In this document: one piece after another, positions 36,513-44,870 of the stretch
Numbering within the stretch: the first letter of the stretch is position 1
Layout: each line of letters begins with the position of its first letter
Assembly: GCF_001618955.1 (NCBI RefSeq)
Contig: NZ_LVYV01000005.1
Location: 62,001-126,000 of the forward strand
Direction of reading: 5' to 3'
Length of the DNA stretch: 64,000 nt
DNA from: Tardiphaga robiniae
Lineage (GTDB): Bacteria; Pseudomonadota; Alphaproteobacteria; Rhizobiales; Xanthobacteraceae
The notes under the pieces: model-generated
What the model was told of the DNA's origin: nothing
Database searches by the model: none
The model's input: only the letters and a program-made list of their open reading frames with translations
Program-made: the position numbers and the translations under genes

Positions 36513-38822
36513 TTGAACAACACCATTCGTCTGTCGCGTTTCGCGCTTTTGTCGTCGGTCTGCGCACTCAGCGTCGTCACGCTCGATACGTCGCTGGCGC
36601 AGTCCAGTTCCACGCAGAGCGGCGCGCAGCCTTTGCCGCCTGTGGTCGTCAATCAGCCCAATCAGCAGCGACGCCGTGCGACGACCGCACCGAGCCGCAC
36701 GCCGCGCGCCCGCACCGCCGTTGCGCCGCGCGCCGTGCAGCCGCCGCGGACCAACGTGTTTGTGGAAAGCCCGCGCGGTCCGATCCAGGGTTACGTCGCC
36801 AATCGCAGCTCGACCGGCACCAAGACCAACACGCCGATCAATGAAACGCCGCAATCGATCTCCGTCGTCGGCGCAGAGCAGATCCGCGATCAAAAGCCCC
36901 GTAGCTTCGATGACGTCCTGCGCTATGTGCCGGGTGTTGCAGCTGGTACCTTTGGCGCGGACTTCCGCAACGACTGGTTCCTGATCCGCGGCTTCAAGTC
37001 CGACGACAACAGCGTGTTCCTCGACGGCCTGCAGCTGTTCTACACGTCCTATGCGAGCTGGAAGCTGCAGCCCGCCAACATGGAGCGCGTCGAAATCCTG
37101 CGCGGTCCGTCGTCGATTCTCTATGGTGGTTCAAGCCCGAGCGGCCTCGTCAATGTCGTCAGCAAGATGCCGCGGGCCGAGCCGATCCGTTATGTCGAAA
37201 CCGGCGTCGACAATTACGGCAATGCCTATTTCGGTTTCGACATCAACACGCCGATCAAGCTGGCGCCGGGCAATGGCGAACTCTACACGCGCGTCGTCGG
37301 CCAGGTGCAGAACGGTGGCACGCAGACCGACTTCACGCCGAACAACAACTACTTCATCGCGCCGTCACTGACCTGGAAACCCAACGTCGACACCACGCTG
37401 ACGATCCTCGGCTCGGCCTCCTACAACGAGACCCGTCCGGCCCAGTTCCTGCCTTACGTCGGCACCGTCACCAACGCGCCGTTCGGGCGTATTCCCACCA
37501 GCTTCTACGGCGGCGATCCGAGCACCGATAGTTTCAAGCGCGAGCAGGAAATGCTCGGCTATCAGTTCGAGCATCATATGTCGGACAATGTCACTTTCCG
37601 CCAGAACGCGCGTTATGCCCATGTCGACGTAAACTACACGGGCATCACCGTGGGTGACGGCGTGGCGTTCGGCAACAGCTACGCCAACGTCGCGACCGGC
37701 GACCTGAAGCGTTACGGTTTCGCCACGCGCGGTATCGCCGATCAGGGCACCTTGGACAGCCAGGTGGAGTATCGCTTCACCACCGGCATTCTGAGCCACA
37801 CCGCGCTGTTCGGCCTCGACCTGAAGACCTACTCCATCAACGACACGCAGGGCACTAACCCCGCTTATCCAAACATCAATGCACTGAACCCGACTTATTC
37901 CGCAGCATTGCCGCAGATCCGGTCGGCGCCTGATTTCAACAACTATCGCGACGGAAGTCAGACGCAGAACCAGCTCGGTCTCTATCTGCAGGATCAGATC
38001 AAGCTCGATCGCTTCACCCTCGTTCTCAGCGGTCGTAACGACTGGGTCAGTAATACCCGCTTCGACCTTGGCGGGGGTGGATCGACGCTCTCCCGCGACG
38101 ACAGCCAGTTCAGCGGTCGGGCCGGCCTGATCTATAACTTTGACAACGGTCTGGCGCCCTACGTATCGTATGCTACGAGCTACAATCCCGTGGTCGGACT
38201 CAATTTCTCGACAGGCACTTTGTTGCTGCCGGAAACCGGCCAGCAGGCCGAGGTCGGCGTCAAGTATCAGCCGGTTGGCTTTGACGGTCACTTCAGCTTT
38301 GCCTATTTCGACCTCAAGCGTCAGAACGTGCTGACCACCAACCCGCTCAACCCGTTGCAGTCGATCCAGAACGGTGAGCAGACGTCGCGCGGTCTCGAAC
38401 TAGAGGCCGTCGCCAATCTCGCGCCGGGCCTCAAGGTTGTCGGCTCGTTCACGACTTACAATCTCTTCGTGAGCAAGGACGGCGACGCGACGATCATCGG
38501 CAAGGTTCCGACGAATACACCGCGTCAGCTGGCGTCAGCTTGGGCCGACTATACCTTCCAGGATGGCATCCTGCGCGGCTTCGGTTTCGGCGGCGGCGTA
38601 CGCTACGTCGGTGGCTCATTCGCCGATAACATCAACACGCTCTCCGTGCCGTCGCGGACCCTTGGCGATCTCGCCGTTCACTATGATTGGCAGAACTGGC
38701 GGTTTGCTGTGAATGCCAACAACGTCACCGACGAAATTTACGTCGCCAACTGTTCGTCCGCGAATGCCTGCTTCTACGGCGATCGCCGCCGCGTGACCGG
38801 CAGCATCGGCTACAAGTGGTAA
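36513..38822 (+). CDS. TonB-dependent siderophore receptor
   Basis: Outer-membrane gated barrel importing a ferric siderophore, energised by TonB. From the TTG at 36513 (GGGGA upstream) the protein has 769 residues: signal peptide about 1-30 (ends SLAQSS), Pro/Arg-rich linker, plug with NETPQSISVVGAEQIRDQ, VPGVAAGTFG, FLIRGF and VEILRGPSSILYGGSSPSGL, then a 22-strand barrel ending VTGSIGYKW. ATG 36459 is an alternative start but would add 18 non-signal residues. A single TonB-type barrel with no siderophore synthesis genes nearby, so likely takes up hydroxamate xenosiderophores. The PepSY gene downstream belongs to the same unit. Confidence 0.92.
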   Translation: MNNTIRLSRFALLSSVCALSVVTLDTSLAQSSSTQSGAQPLPPVVVNQPNQQRRRATTAPSRTPRARTAVAPRAVQPPRTNVFVESPRGPIQGYVANRSSTGTKTNTPINETPQSISVVGAEQIRDQKPRSFDDVLRYVPGVAAGTFGADFRNDWFLIRGFKSDDNSVFLDGLQLFYTSYASWKLQPANMERVEILRGPSSILYGGSSPSGLVNVVSKMPRAEPIRYVETGVDNYGNAYFGFDINTPIKLAPGNGELYTRVVGQVQNGGTQTDFTPNNNYFIAPSLTWKPNVDTTLTILGSASYNETRPAQFLPYVGTVTNAPFGRIPTSFYGGDPSTDSFKREQEMLGYQFEHHMSDNVTFRQNARYAHVDVNYTGITVGDGVAFGNSYANVATGDLKRYGFATRGIADQGTLDSQVEYRFTTGILSHTALFGLDLKTYSINDTQGTNPAYPNINALNPTYSAALPQIRSAPDFNNYRDGSQTQNQLGLYLQDQIKLDRFTLVLSGRNDWVSNTRFDLGGGGSTLSRDDSQFSGRAGLIYNFDNGLAPYVSYATSYNPVVGLNFSTGTLLLPETGQQAEVGVKYQPVGFDGHFSFAYFDLKRQNVLTTNPLNPLQSIQNGEQTSRGLELEAVANLAPGLKVVGSFTTYNLFVSKDGDATIIGKVPTNTPRQLASAWADYTFQDGILRGFGFGGGVRYVGGSFADNINTLSVPSRTLGDLAVHYDWQNWRFAVNANNVTDEIYVANCSSANACFYGDRRRVTGSIGYKW

Positions 38823-38901
38823 CGGTACGGGCGATCGGGACAGCACGACAATAGGTCGCTGCACGTCCCACTCGCCGCATGGTCGCCACGTCAAAATGAT
38901 C

Positions 38902-38941
38902 AGCCAATGTCGTCTCCGGTTTGCCGGGGACGACATTGGCT
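38902..38941 (+). other. 18-bp hairpin between TonB receptor and PepSY genes
   Basis: AGCCAATGTCGTCTCCGG (38902-38919), loop TTTG, CCGGGGACGACATTGGCT (38924-38941), with one G-U pair. Only ATTTCGG follows, so it is not a classical terminator. It may lower expression of downstream genes or protect the receptor mRNA. Confidence 0.7.
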
Positions 38942-38975
38942 ATTTCGGCCTGGCGAATGAAGAAGGATCGATCCC

Positions 38976-40121
38976 CTGAAAGCGCGTACGGCTCGCATCT
39001 GGTCGCTGATCCACAAATGGACCAGCCTTGTCTCCACCGTCTTCCTGCTGCTGCTGTGCCTCACCGGCCTGCCGTTGATCTTTCATCATGAGATCGACGA
39101 GGCGCTCGGCTATGCGCCGAAGATGGACGTGCATGCGCCCGGTGCGGCGAAGCTCAGCCTGGATGCCATCGGCCGCGCGGCGATCGCGGATCATCCCGGC
39201 AGTGTGTTGCTCTATATGGCCTGGGACAAGGACGAGCCCGGCATGGTCTCGACCTTCACCAACGCGTCGGTGACCTCTGATCCGCAGACCACCGTGGTGA
39301 AGGCATTCGATGCCTATACGGCGAAGCCGGTTGGTCTGCTCGGCACCGGCCCGATGCTGGTGATGTTGCGGCTGCATACCGACATGTATCTCGGGCTTCC
39401 CGGCAAGTGGTTCATGGGCCTCATGGGCTTCCTCTTCATGGTCGCCATCATCTCCGGCGTGGTGCTGTACTGGCCGTTCACCCGCCGGCTGAATTTCGCA
39501 GCGATCCGCAAACAGAAATCGCGCCGGGTGTTGTGGCTCGACTGGCACAATCTGCTCGGCGTGATCACCATCGTGTGGGCGCTGGTGGTCGGCGGCACCG
39601 GTGTTATCAACGCCTATGCCGAAGTCATGCTCGGCATCTGGCAGCGCAATGAACTGGCCGCCATGGCCGCGCCCTATGCCGGCAAGCCGACGCCGACGCA
39701 ATTGGCGTCGCTGGACAAAGTTGTCGGCAATGCCATGAAGACGACGCCCGGCATGGATCCAGCCTTCATCGCATTCCCCGGCACGCCGTTCACATCGACG
39801 CATCACTTCGCGGTCTTCCTACGTGGCGATACACCGCTGACGTCACGACTGGTGAAGCCGGTGCTGCTCGATGGCGAGACAGGTGATGTGTCCGACACCA
39901 GCGAGCTGCCGACCTATCTGAAAGCCGTGCTCGTCTCGCAGCCGCTGCATTTCGGCGACTATGGCGGCATGCCGCTGAAGATCATCTGGGCGCTGCTGAC
40001 CGTGTTCACCATCATCGTGCTCGGCAGCGGGCTGTATCTGTGGACGGTAAAGCGCAGCAAGGTCAGGCGCGGCGCGCGGCTGTCTGCCGGCGTGACGGCA
40101 GCGATCGGGCCATCGTCATGA
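38976..40121 (+). CDS. PepSY-associated membrane protein (PiuB/FoxB-like), CTG start
   Basis: 381-residue inner-membrane protein commonly encoded beside siderophore receptors and thought to reduce or process the imported ferric complex. TM1 about 16-34 (SLVSTVFLLLLCLTGLPLIF) follows the family-typical N-terminus KARTARIWSLIHKW; further helices about 135-160, 185-210 and 335-360. No ATG, GTG or TTG exists in frame between the stop at 38958 and the TTG at 39075, which would cut TM1. AAGGA (38963-38967) lies 8 bases before CTG 38976, so CTG is the likely start. Overlaps the next start by ATGA. Confidence 0.82.
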   Translation: MKARTARIWSLIHKWTSLVSTVFLLLLCLTGLPLIFHHEIDEALGYAPKMDVHAPGAAKLSLDAIGRAAIADHPGSVLLYMAWDKDEPGMVSTFTNASVTSDPQTTVVKAFDAYTAKPVGLLGTGPMLVMLRLHTDMYLGLPGKWFMGLMGFLFMVAIISGVVLYWPFTRRLNFAAIRKQKSRRVLWLDWHNLLGVITIVWALVVGGTGVINAYAEVMLGIWQRNELAAMAAPYAGKPTPTQLASLDKVVGNAMKTTPGMDPAFIAFPGTPFTSTHHFAVFLRGDTPLTSRLVKPVLLDGETGDVSDTSELPTYLKAVLVSQPLHFGDYGGMPLKIIWALLTVFTIIVLGSGLYLWTVKRSKVRRGARLSAGVTAAIGPSS

Positions 40122-40303
40122 GCGAGGTGCGGGAGCGCAGGGCGAACTGGTGGCGCGTGTTCGGCGCGCCGATCGTCATCGGCGTCTTATCGCTGGCAGG
40201 CTTGCTGTCGGCGCTGCTCGCCGGCGATCCCGGCCGCTATTTTGCGTGGTTCGGCGTCGGGCTGCCGATCGCGATCGTGGTGTGGGCGTATTGCCGGAAG
40301 TGA
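40118..40303 (+). CDS. Small two-helix membrane protein, coupled to PepSY gene
   Basis: 61 residues, start ATG overlapping the stop of the preceding gene. Basic N-terminus (MSEVRERRANWWR), helix about 14-36 (APIVIGVLSLAGLLSALLAG), then PGRYFAWFGVGLPIAIVVW. Small proteins like this often end siderophore receptor/PepSY operons; probable partner of the PepSY protein. Function unknown. Confidence 0.75.
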   Translation: MSEVRERRANWWRVFGAPIVIGVLSLAGLLSALLAGDPGRYFAWFGVGLPIAIVVWAYCRK

Positions 40304-40345
40304 CGGATGAGCGAAACGCAATCCACCACGTCCCCGGCATAGTAA

Positions 40346-40387
40346 GGCCAACGACGGACTCCGCTTTCGGCTAATCCGTCGTTGGCC
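40346..40387. terminator. Bidirectional terminator-like hairpin
   Basis: GGCCAACGACGGA (40346-40358) and TCCGTCGTTGGCC (40375-40387) form a perfect 13-bp stem with 16-base loop between convergent genes. No T tract on either side, so classification is tentative. Confidence 0.5.
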
Positions 40388-40394
40388 AATGAGG

Positions 40395-40685
40395 CTACCA
40401 GCGGCGATCCCAGTTATTGTTCCATCCATTGTCCCAGTCGTTGGGCTGACCGCGCATCGCGCGGCTCTGCCCGCGGCGCTGGTCGCCATAGGCCAGCATC
40501 GGGTTCTGCATGCAGTCGCCGCGCTGGCCGCTCACGGTAGCCATGCACTGGTTATAGGAGGTGAACGTACAGCTCGGATTGAAGCCGGTGGCCGAGGTGC
40601 GCGAGCACCATGGATATTCGCGGGCCATGGAGGGCGTGGCGCCCATCACGACCAGAAGTGCAGCTGCTGTCAGGATTGAGCGCAT
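40395..40685 (-). CDS. DUF3551 family secreted small protein
   Basis: 96 residues: signal peptide 1-21 (MRSILTAAALLVVMG, ending SMA), then REYPWCSRTSATGFNPSCTF, YNQCMATVSGQRGDCMQNP with four Cys typical of DUF3551, and a Trp/Asn-rich tail (DWDNGWNNNWDRRW). The family is largely restricted to Bradyrhizobium relatives and of unknown function. AAGGGAGA upstream supports the start at 40685. Confidence 0.88.
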   Translation of the reverse strand: MRSILTAAALLVVMGATPSMAREYPWCSRTSATGFNPSCTFTSYNQCMATVSGQRGDCMQNPMLAYGDQRRGQSRAMRGQPNDWDNGWNNNWDRRW

Positions 40686-40803
40686 GTCGATTCTCCCTTG
40701 AGGTCTGAAATCGATAATGCGCAGCTTACATCGCCGTTCCCGCCTGCGACAGCGCGTCGTGATCACACCGGCATATCCAAGCTTCAAACAGCGGTGATGC
40801 GCA

Positions 40804-41277
40804 TCAGTCCGTCAGTGTGGCTGCCATCGCATCGAGCGCTGCCCGTGCGGCCTCCGGCGCGATCTCGATCTGCAGCCCGCGCTGGCCGCCATTGAGATAG
40901 ATCGTATTTTCCGACAATGCCGCCTGTTCCATGGCGACGGGCACGCGCTTCTTCTGTCCGAACGGGCTGATACCGCCGACGTGATAACCGGTCATGCGTT
41001 CGGCATCGGCCGGGCGCATCATCTTCGCGCTCTTGCCGCGAAACGCCGCGGCCAGCTTCCTCATGCTGACCTCCTTGTCGGAGGGCACCACGACGCAGAC
41101 CGGCTTGCCATCCACCTCGGCCATCAGCGTCTTCAGCATGCGCTGCGGCGCAATGCCGAGTGCCTCCGCTGCCTGCAGGCCTATGCTCTCGGCGTTCGGA
41201 TCGTAGTCGTAGGTGTGCAGGGTGAACGCGGCGCCGAGCTTGCTCAGCGTCTGCGTGGCACGGGTGGTTTTCGACAT
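40804..41277 (-). CDS. ybaK: Cys-tRNA(Pro) deacylase (YbaK/EbsC family)
   Basis: Trans-editing factor hydrolysing Cys mis-acylated to tRNA(Pro). 157 residues, as usual. Landmarks of the YbaK fold: MLKTLMAEVDGKPVCVVVPS, the catalytic Lys in that block, VGGISPFGQKK (substrate-binding glycine loop) and NGGQRGLQIEIAPE. Starts MSKTTRATQTLSKLG. Lies 23 bases downstream of the AhpD-like gene, same strand; possible operon. Confidence 0.92.
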   Translation of the reverse strand: MSKTTRATQTLSKLGAAFTLHTYDYDPNAESIGLQAAEALGIAPQRMLKTLMAEVDGKPVCVVVPSDKEVSMRKLAAAFRGKSAKMMRPADAERMTGYHVGGISPFGQKKRVPVAMEQAALSENTIYLNGGQRGLQIEIAPEAARAALDAMAATLTD

Positions 41278-41300
41278 GGGCTGCTCAAGCAGTGGTGAAT

Positions 41301-41825
41301 TCAGACGACCTCGGACACGGGCTGCATGTCGATAGCAAAACTTTCGAGGAATTTCGAGGTCATGATGTAGAAGCCGACCGAGAGCTGCAATTCCACCAGC
41401 GCGCCCGGCGTCAACTTGGCTGCGATCGCCTTGAAGGTCGCGTCGGTAGGGCGATGCAGCGCGACGATCTCGTCGGTGAAGGCCAGCGCTGCGCGTTGCG
41501 TGTCATCGAAACATGTCGCCGCCTGCCAGTTCTCCAGCGCAGCGTTCTGTTCGTCTGACACGCCGACATAGCCGCCGATGCGCTTGTGCGCGGCGACTTC
41601 ATAGGGCGCCTCGCAGAGAATGCCGGTGCGGGTGATCGCCAGTTCGCGGATGACGGGATCGAGCTCGCCCTTGTTGCGGATGGCGCCGCCGAGCCGGCAA
41701 TATTGTTCGAGGTAGCTGGGCGAATGCGCCATCATGCGGAAGATGTTGGCATTGCGGTTCTTGCCGAGGATCTCGCGGGTGCGTTCGCTGGCTGCGGCGG
41801 GATCGCTGTAGTCGATGCGGGCCAT
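41301..41825 (-). CDS. Carboxymuconolactone decarboxylase / AhpD-like protein
   Basis: 174-residue all-helical CMD-fold protein. The active-site region reads ITRTGILCEAPYEVAAHKRI: the family Cys, Glu and His are present, but it lacks a CxxC redox pair, so an AhpD-type peroxidase role is unlikely. Possible lactone decarboxylase or reductase of unknown substrate. N-terminal MARIDYSDPAAASERTREIL and the NIFRMMAHSPSYL segment are typical. Confidence 0.85.
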   Translation of the reverse strand: MARIDYSDPAAASERTREILGKNRNANIFRMMAHSPSYLEQYCRLGGAIRNKGELDPVIRELAITRTGILCEAPYEVAAHKRIGGYVGVSDEQNAALENWQAATCFDDTQRAALAFTDEIVALHRPTDATFKAIAAKLTPGALVELQLSVGFYIMTSKFLESFAIDMQPVSEVV

Positions 41826-42028
41826 GGGTCCTCCCTTGAGATCGCCGTCGGGCCCTCCTGATGGGGCGTGTTCGGGCGAATAGCCGTGCCGTTGTAGCCG
41901 AGCAGGGATAGCTCTGCCAGATCGCGATCGTCAGGCCCGCGTGTCGTATTCAACATTGCAGGCGCCTGCACATAGTGATCAAAGGGGCGTCCGCCATTCT
42001 GGCAGAGCCGCGCGCTGGTCCCGATTCA

Positions 42029-43150
42029 ATGACAAAAAGAAAAGACCCAAAGGACGTTTCGAGCGACGTTTCTTCTCGCAAGACAGGTATTCGGCTGTTC
42101 GTCCCCATCCTGGCCGGGGCACGGCTTGGCGAGCGCATGATTGCTTGCCTGGGTGCACTGCTGGGCATCGTGCTCACGGGATTGATCTGCCGATCTGTGC
42201 TGGGCGACAGCTCCAGCCTGCCGCTGATCGTGGCGCCGCTGGGCGCTTCCGCTGTCCTGCTCTTCGCGGTTCCCACCAGTCCGCTGGCCCAGCCTTGGGC
42301 GATCATCGGCGGTAACACCATCTCGGCTCTGATCGGCGTCGCTGTCGCGCATGTGGTGCCCGATCAGATCCTGGCGATCGGCTTCGGCGTATCGCTCGCC
42401 ATCGCCGCGATGTCCTTTGCGCGCTGCCTGCATCCGCCCGGCGGCGCCACGGCGCTGACGGTCATCATCGGCGGGCCCGTCGTGACCGCGGCGGGATATC
42501 TGTTTCCATTCGTGCCCGTTGGCCTGAACTCGGTGCTTCTGGTCGGGCTCGGCTATCTGTTCCACAAGATCTCGCGGCGGACCTATCCTCACAGGGCGCC
42601 GGTGCCATCAGCAAATCCGCATCAGACATCGGATATCAGCCCGGAGCTGCGGGTCGGCTTTGGTGCCGAGGATATCGACAAGGCGCTGGAAGCACTCAGC
42701 GAGACTTTCGATATCAGCCCCGACGATCTCGAAACGTTGCTGCGGCAGGTCGAACTGCAAGCCATGTTGCGCTCGCACGGCACGATCCTGTGCGGAGACA
42801 TCATGTCGCGCGATGTCGTCACGGTTGGATTGCGGGATAGTGCTGAACTCGCCCGCTCGCGGCTGCTCTTGCACAATGTCCGCACGCTCCCCGTTCTGGG
42901 CATGCAGGGACAGCTCGTCGGAACGGTCGGCCTCCGCGAGTTGATGAAAGAATCGGGCGATGTCGGAAAATCCATGTCGCCCGCAGCGACGGCAGCGATG
43001 CTGACGCCCGCGGTGACCTTGCTGCCGACGTTGACCGATGGACGAACGCACGCCGTCATCATCGTCGATCAGGACCGCATGATTCAGGGGCTGATCACCC
43101 AGACCGATTTGCTGAGCGCCGTCGCGAAGCTTGTTCCTGTTGCCGTGTAA
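42029..43150 (+). CDS. HPP-family membrane protein with two CBS domains
   Basis: About 373 residues. The N-terminal HPP domain (about 25-170) has four to five helices with the signature FARCLHPPGGATAL and LIVAPLGASAVLLFAVP; the C-terminal cytoplasmic part holds a CBS pair (about 245-370) with IMSRDVVTVGLRDSAELAR and the second CBS at SPAATAAMLTPAVTLL, ending MIQGLITQTDLLSAV. HPP proteins are implicated in nitrite or similar anion transport; the CBS pair probably senses adenine nucleotides. The start is uncertain: ATG 42029 has a weak ribosome site and a GTG at 41975 is in frame. Confidence 0.87.
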   Translation: MTKRKDPKDVSSDVSSRKTGIRLFVPILAGARLGERMIACLGALLGIVLTGLICRSVLGDSSSLPLIVAPLGASAVLLFAVPTSPLAQPWAIIGGNTISALIGVAVAHVVPDQILAIGFGVSLAIAAMSFARCLHPPGGATALTVIIGGPVVTAAGYLFPFVPVGLNSVLLVGLGYLFHKISRRTYPHRAPVPSANPHQTSDISPELRVGFGAEDIDKALEALSETFDISPDDLETLLRQVELQAMLRSHGTILCGDIMSRDVVTVGLRDSAELARSRLLLHNVRTLPVLGMQGQLVGTVGLRELMKESGDVGKSMSPAATAAMLTPAVTLLPTLTDGRTHAVIIVDQDRMIQGLITQTDLLSAVAKLVPVAV

Positions 43151-43260
43151 GGGATCGCGCACCTGCAAGTCCGCGGACGGAATGATGTGCAATTCGGTTG
43201 AACAATCTGTAGCTGGAGATATGGTTCTCGCGCAGCGTTAATACTCACAGCGGGGCTGTC

Positions 43261-44820
43261 ATGCGATCTTCACGAATTCCCGTTCTGAAGCTTGTGCTCG
43301 GCCTCGGCATGTTCGCCGTCGCGTTTTGCAGTGCGGGCGTCATCGCAGAGGAGGGACGGGCCGTCGTGTGGCCTACCCAGGGCTGGCAGACATCGACGCC
43401 GGAAGAGCAGGGCGTGGACCCGGCAGCGCTCGCCAGGCTGGTTGAGTCCGGTGCTCGTCAAAGCATGGACAGCATTCTGATCGTGCGCCACGGCAAGATC
43501 GTACTGGATGCGTATTACGCGCCGTACAGCGCGGACATGCCTCACGTGGTCAACTCCGTCACCAAGGCCGTGATCGGCACGCTGACGTCATTCGCCTTGA
43601 AGGATGGTCTGCTGACGGGCACCGATCAGCCGGTGCTGCCATTCTTCGGCGAGCGCAGCATCCTCAACCTCGATGACAGAAAGAAAGCCATCACGCTTCA
43701 AGGTCTGCTGGACATGACCTCCGGACTGACGTGGGAGGAAGGGCTCGGCGAAGGACCACCGCTGTCGGTGATCGACATGGAGCGAAGCCGGAACTGGATC
43801 GAGTTCATCCTCAATCGACAGATGGCCGCGACGCCCGGAGACGGCTTCAATTACAATAGCGGCAATCCGCATATGCTGTCCGCGATCCTCACCAAGGTAA
43901 CGGGGATGAGCACGGAGGATTACGCCAAGGCGAGGCTGTTCGGCCCGCTGGGTATCACGGCATGGAAATGGAGGCGCGATCCGCAGGGCGTCTCGACCGG
44001 CGGATACGGTCTGGCGCTGCACCCGCGCGATATGGCGAAGTTCGGCTATCTCTATCTGCGTAATGGCGAGTGGGAGGGTAAACCGCTGGTGCCGCGGGAC
44101 TGGATAGACAAGGTGAACCACGCCACGGTGGACATGCACCTCTCATTTGCTCCGGCATGGCGTTATTCGAATTTCTTCTGGGCTCTTCCCGACAGCAACG
44201 TCTATTGGGCGAGTGGCTATCATTGTCAGTTGATCGTGGTCTATCCAGCGCTGGATCTCGTGGCGGTGACAACAGGCAGAAACGGCTGCGCCGTGACGGC
44301 TCTCCTGCCGTCCATCGCGGCATCTATCAAATCCGAGACTGCAATACAGCCGGACACGGCCGGCACAGAACGACTGGCGAGCGCCATCCGCGCCATATCG
44401 ACAGAGAAGCCGTCAGAGGTAGGACCGACGCCAGAGATCGCATCGACGATCTCTGGCAAGACCTATGCGTTCGCCCGCAATCCGCTGGGCGTGAAATCGC
44501 TGACGCTGACATTGGTCGGCCCGAACCCGCATTATGATTTCGAACTCTACAGCCGCAATTCGGCGCGGCCGCCTGAGATGATCAGCGGCCCTATCGGGCT
44601 CGACGGACTGTATCGCAAGGGAAAGGACACACCCTATGGGCCGCTTGCCGTGAAGGGACGGTGGCTGGATGATCATGCGTTCGAAGTCGAGCGGATCAAT
44701 ATCGGCGCGAGCGAGCTATCGCGGAAATGGACGCTGTCATTCGATGGAGACAAGGTCAGTCTTCGCGGCAAGAACTTTGAAGGTGTCGATGTCGCAATCG
44801 ACGGACAGTCGGGCGGTTGA
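43261..44820 (+). CDS. Secreted serine hydrolase (class C beta-lactamase family)
   Basis: 519 residues with signal peptide about 1-29. The penicillin-binding-like fold (about 40-350) has the catalytic SVTK (SxxK), the YNSGN motif (YxN), and the third motif region YHCQLIVV. A further C-terminal beta-rich domain (about 370-519) follows, as in many esterase-type members. More likely an esterase/peptidase than a beta-lactamase, since no AmpR is nearby. Ends in a convergent pair with the oxalate decarboxylase gene. Confidence 0.87.
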   Translation: MRSSRIPVLKLVLGLGMFAVAFCSAGVIAEEGRAVVWPTQGWQTSTPEEQGVDPAALARLVESGARQSMDSILIVRHGKIVLDAYYAPYSADMPHVVNSVTKAVIGTLTSFALKDGLLTGTDQPVLPFFGERSILNLDDRKKAITLQGLLDMTSGLTWEEGLGEGPPLSVIDMERSRNWIEFILNRQMAATPGDGFNYNSGNPHMLSAILTKVTGMSTEDYAKARLFGPLGITAWKWRRDPQGVSTGGYGLALHPRDMAKFGYLYLRNGEWEGKPLVPRDWIDKVNHATVDMHLSFAPAWRYSNFFWALPDSNVYWASGYHCQLIVVYPALDLVAVTTGRNGCAVTALLPSIAASIKSETAIQPDTAGTERLASAIRAISTEKPSEVGPTPEIASTISGKTYAFARNPLGVKSLTLTLVGPNPHYDFELYSRNSARPPEMISGPIGLDGLYRKGKDTPYGPLAVKGRWLDDHAFEVERINIGASELSRKWTLSFDGDKVSLRGKNFEGVDVAIDGQSGG

Positions 44821-44830
44821 TCGCCGAAAG

Positions 44831-44858
44831 GCACGGGAAGTCCTGAGACCTCCCGTGC
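44831..44858. terminator. Hairpin between convergent genes
   Basis: GCACGGGA (44831-44838) and TCCCGTGC (44851-44858), 12-base loop; followed by GGTCTTGC. Weak bidirectional terminator. Confidence 0.5.
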
Positions 44859-44870
44859 GGTCTTGCAACG

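Noticed and set aside
39075-40121. PepSY protein starting at TTG 39075
   Set aside because: Would remove most of TM1 and the conserved N-terminus; CTG 38976 with AAGGA fits the family.
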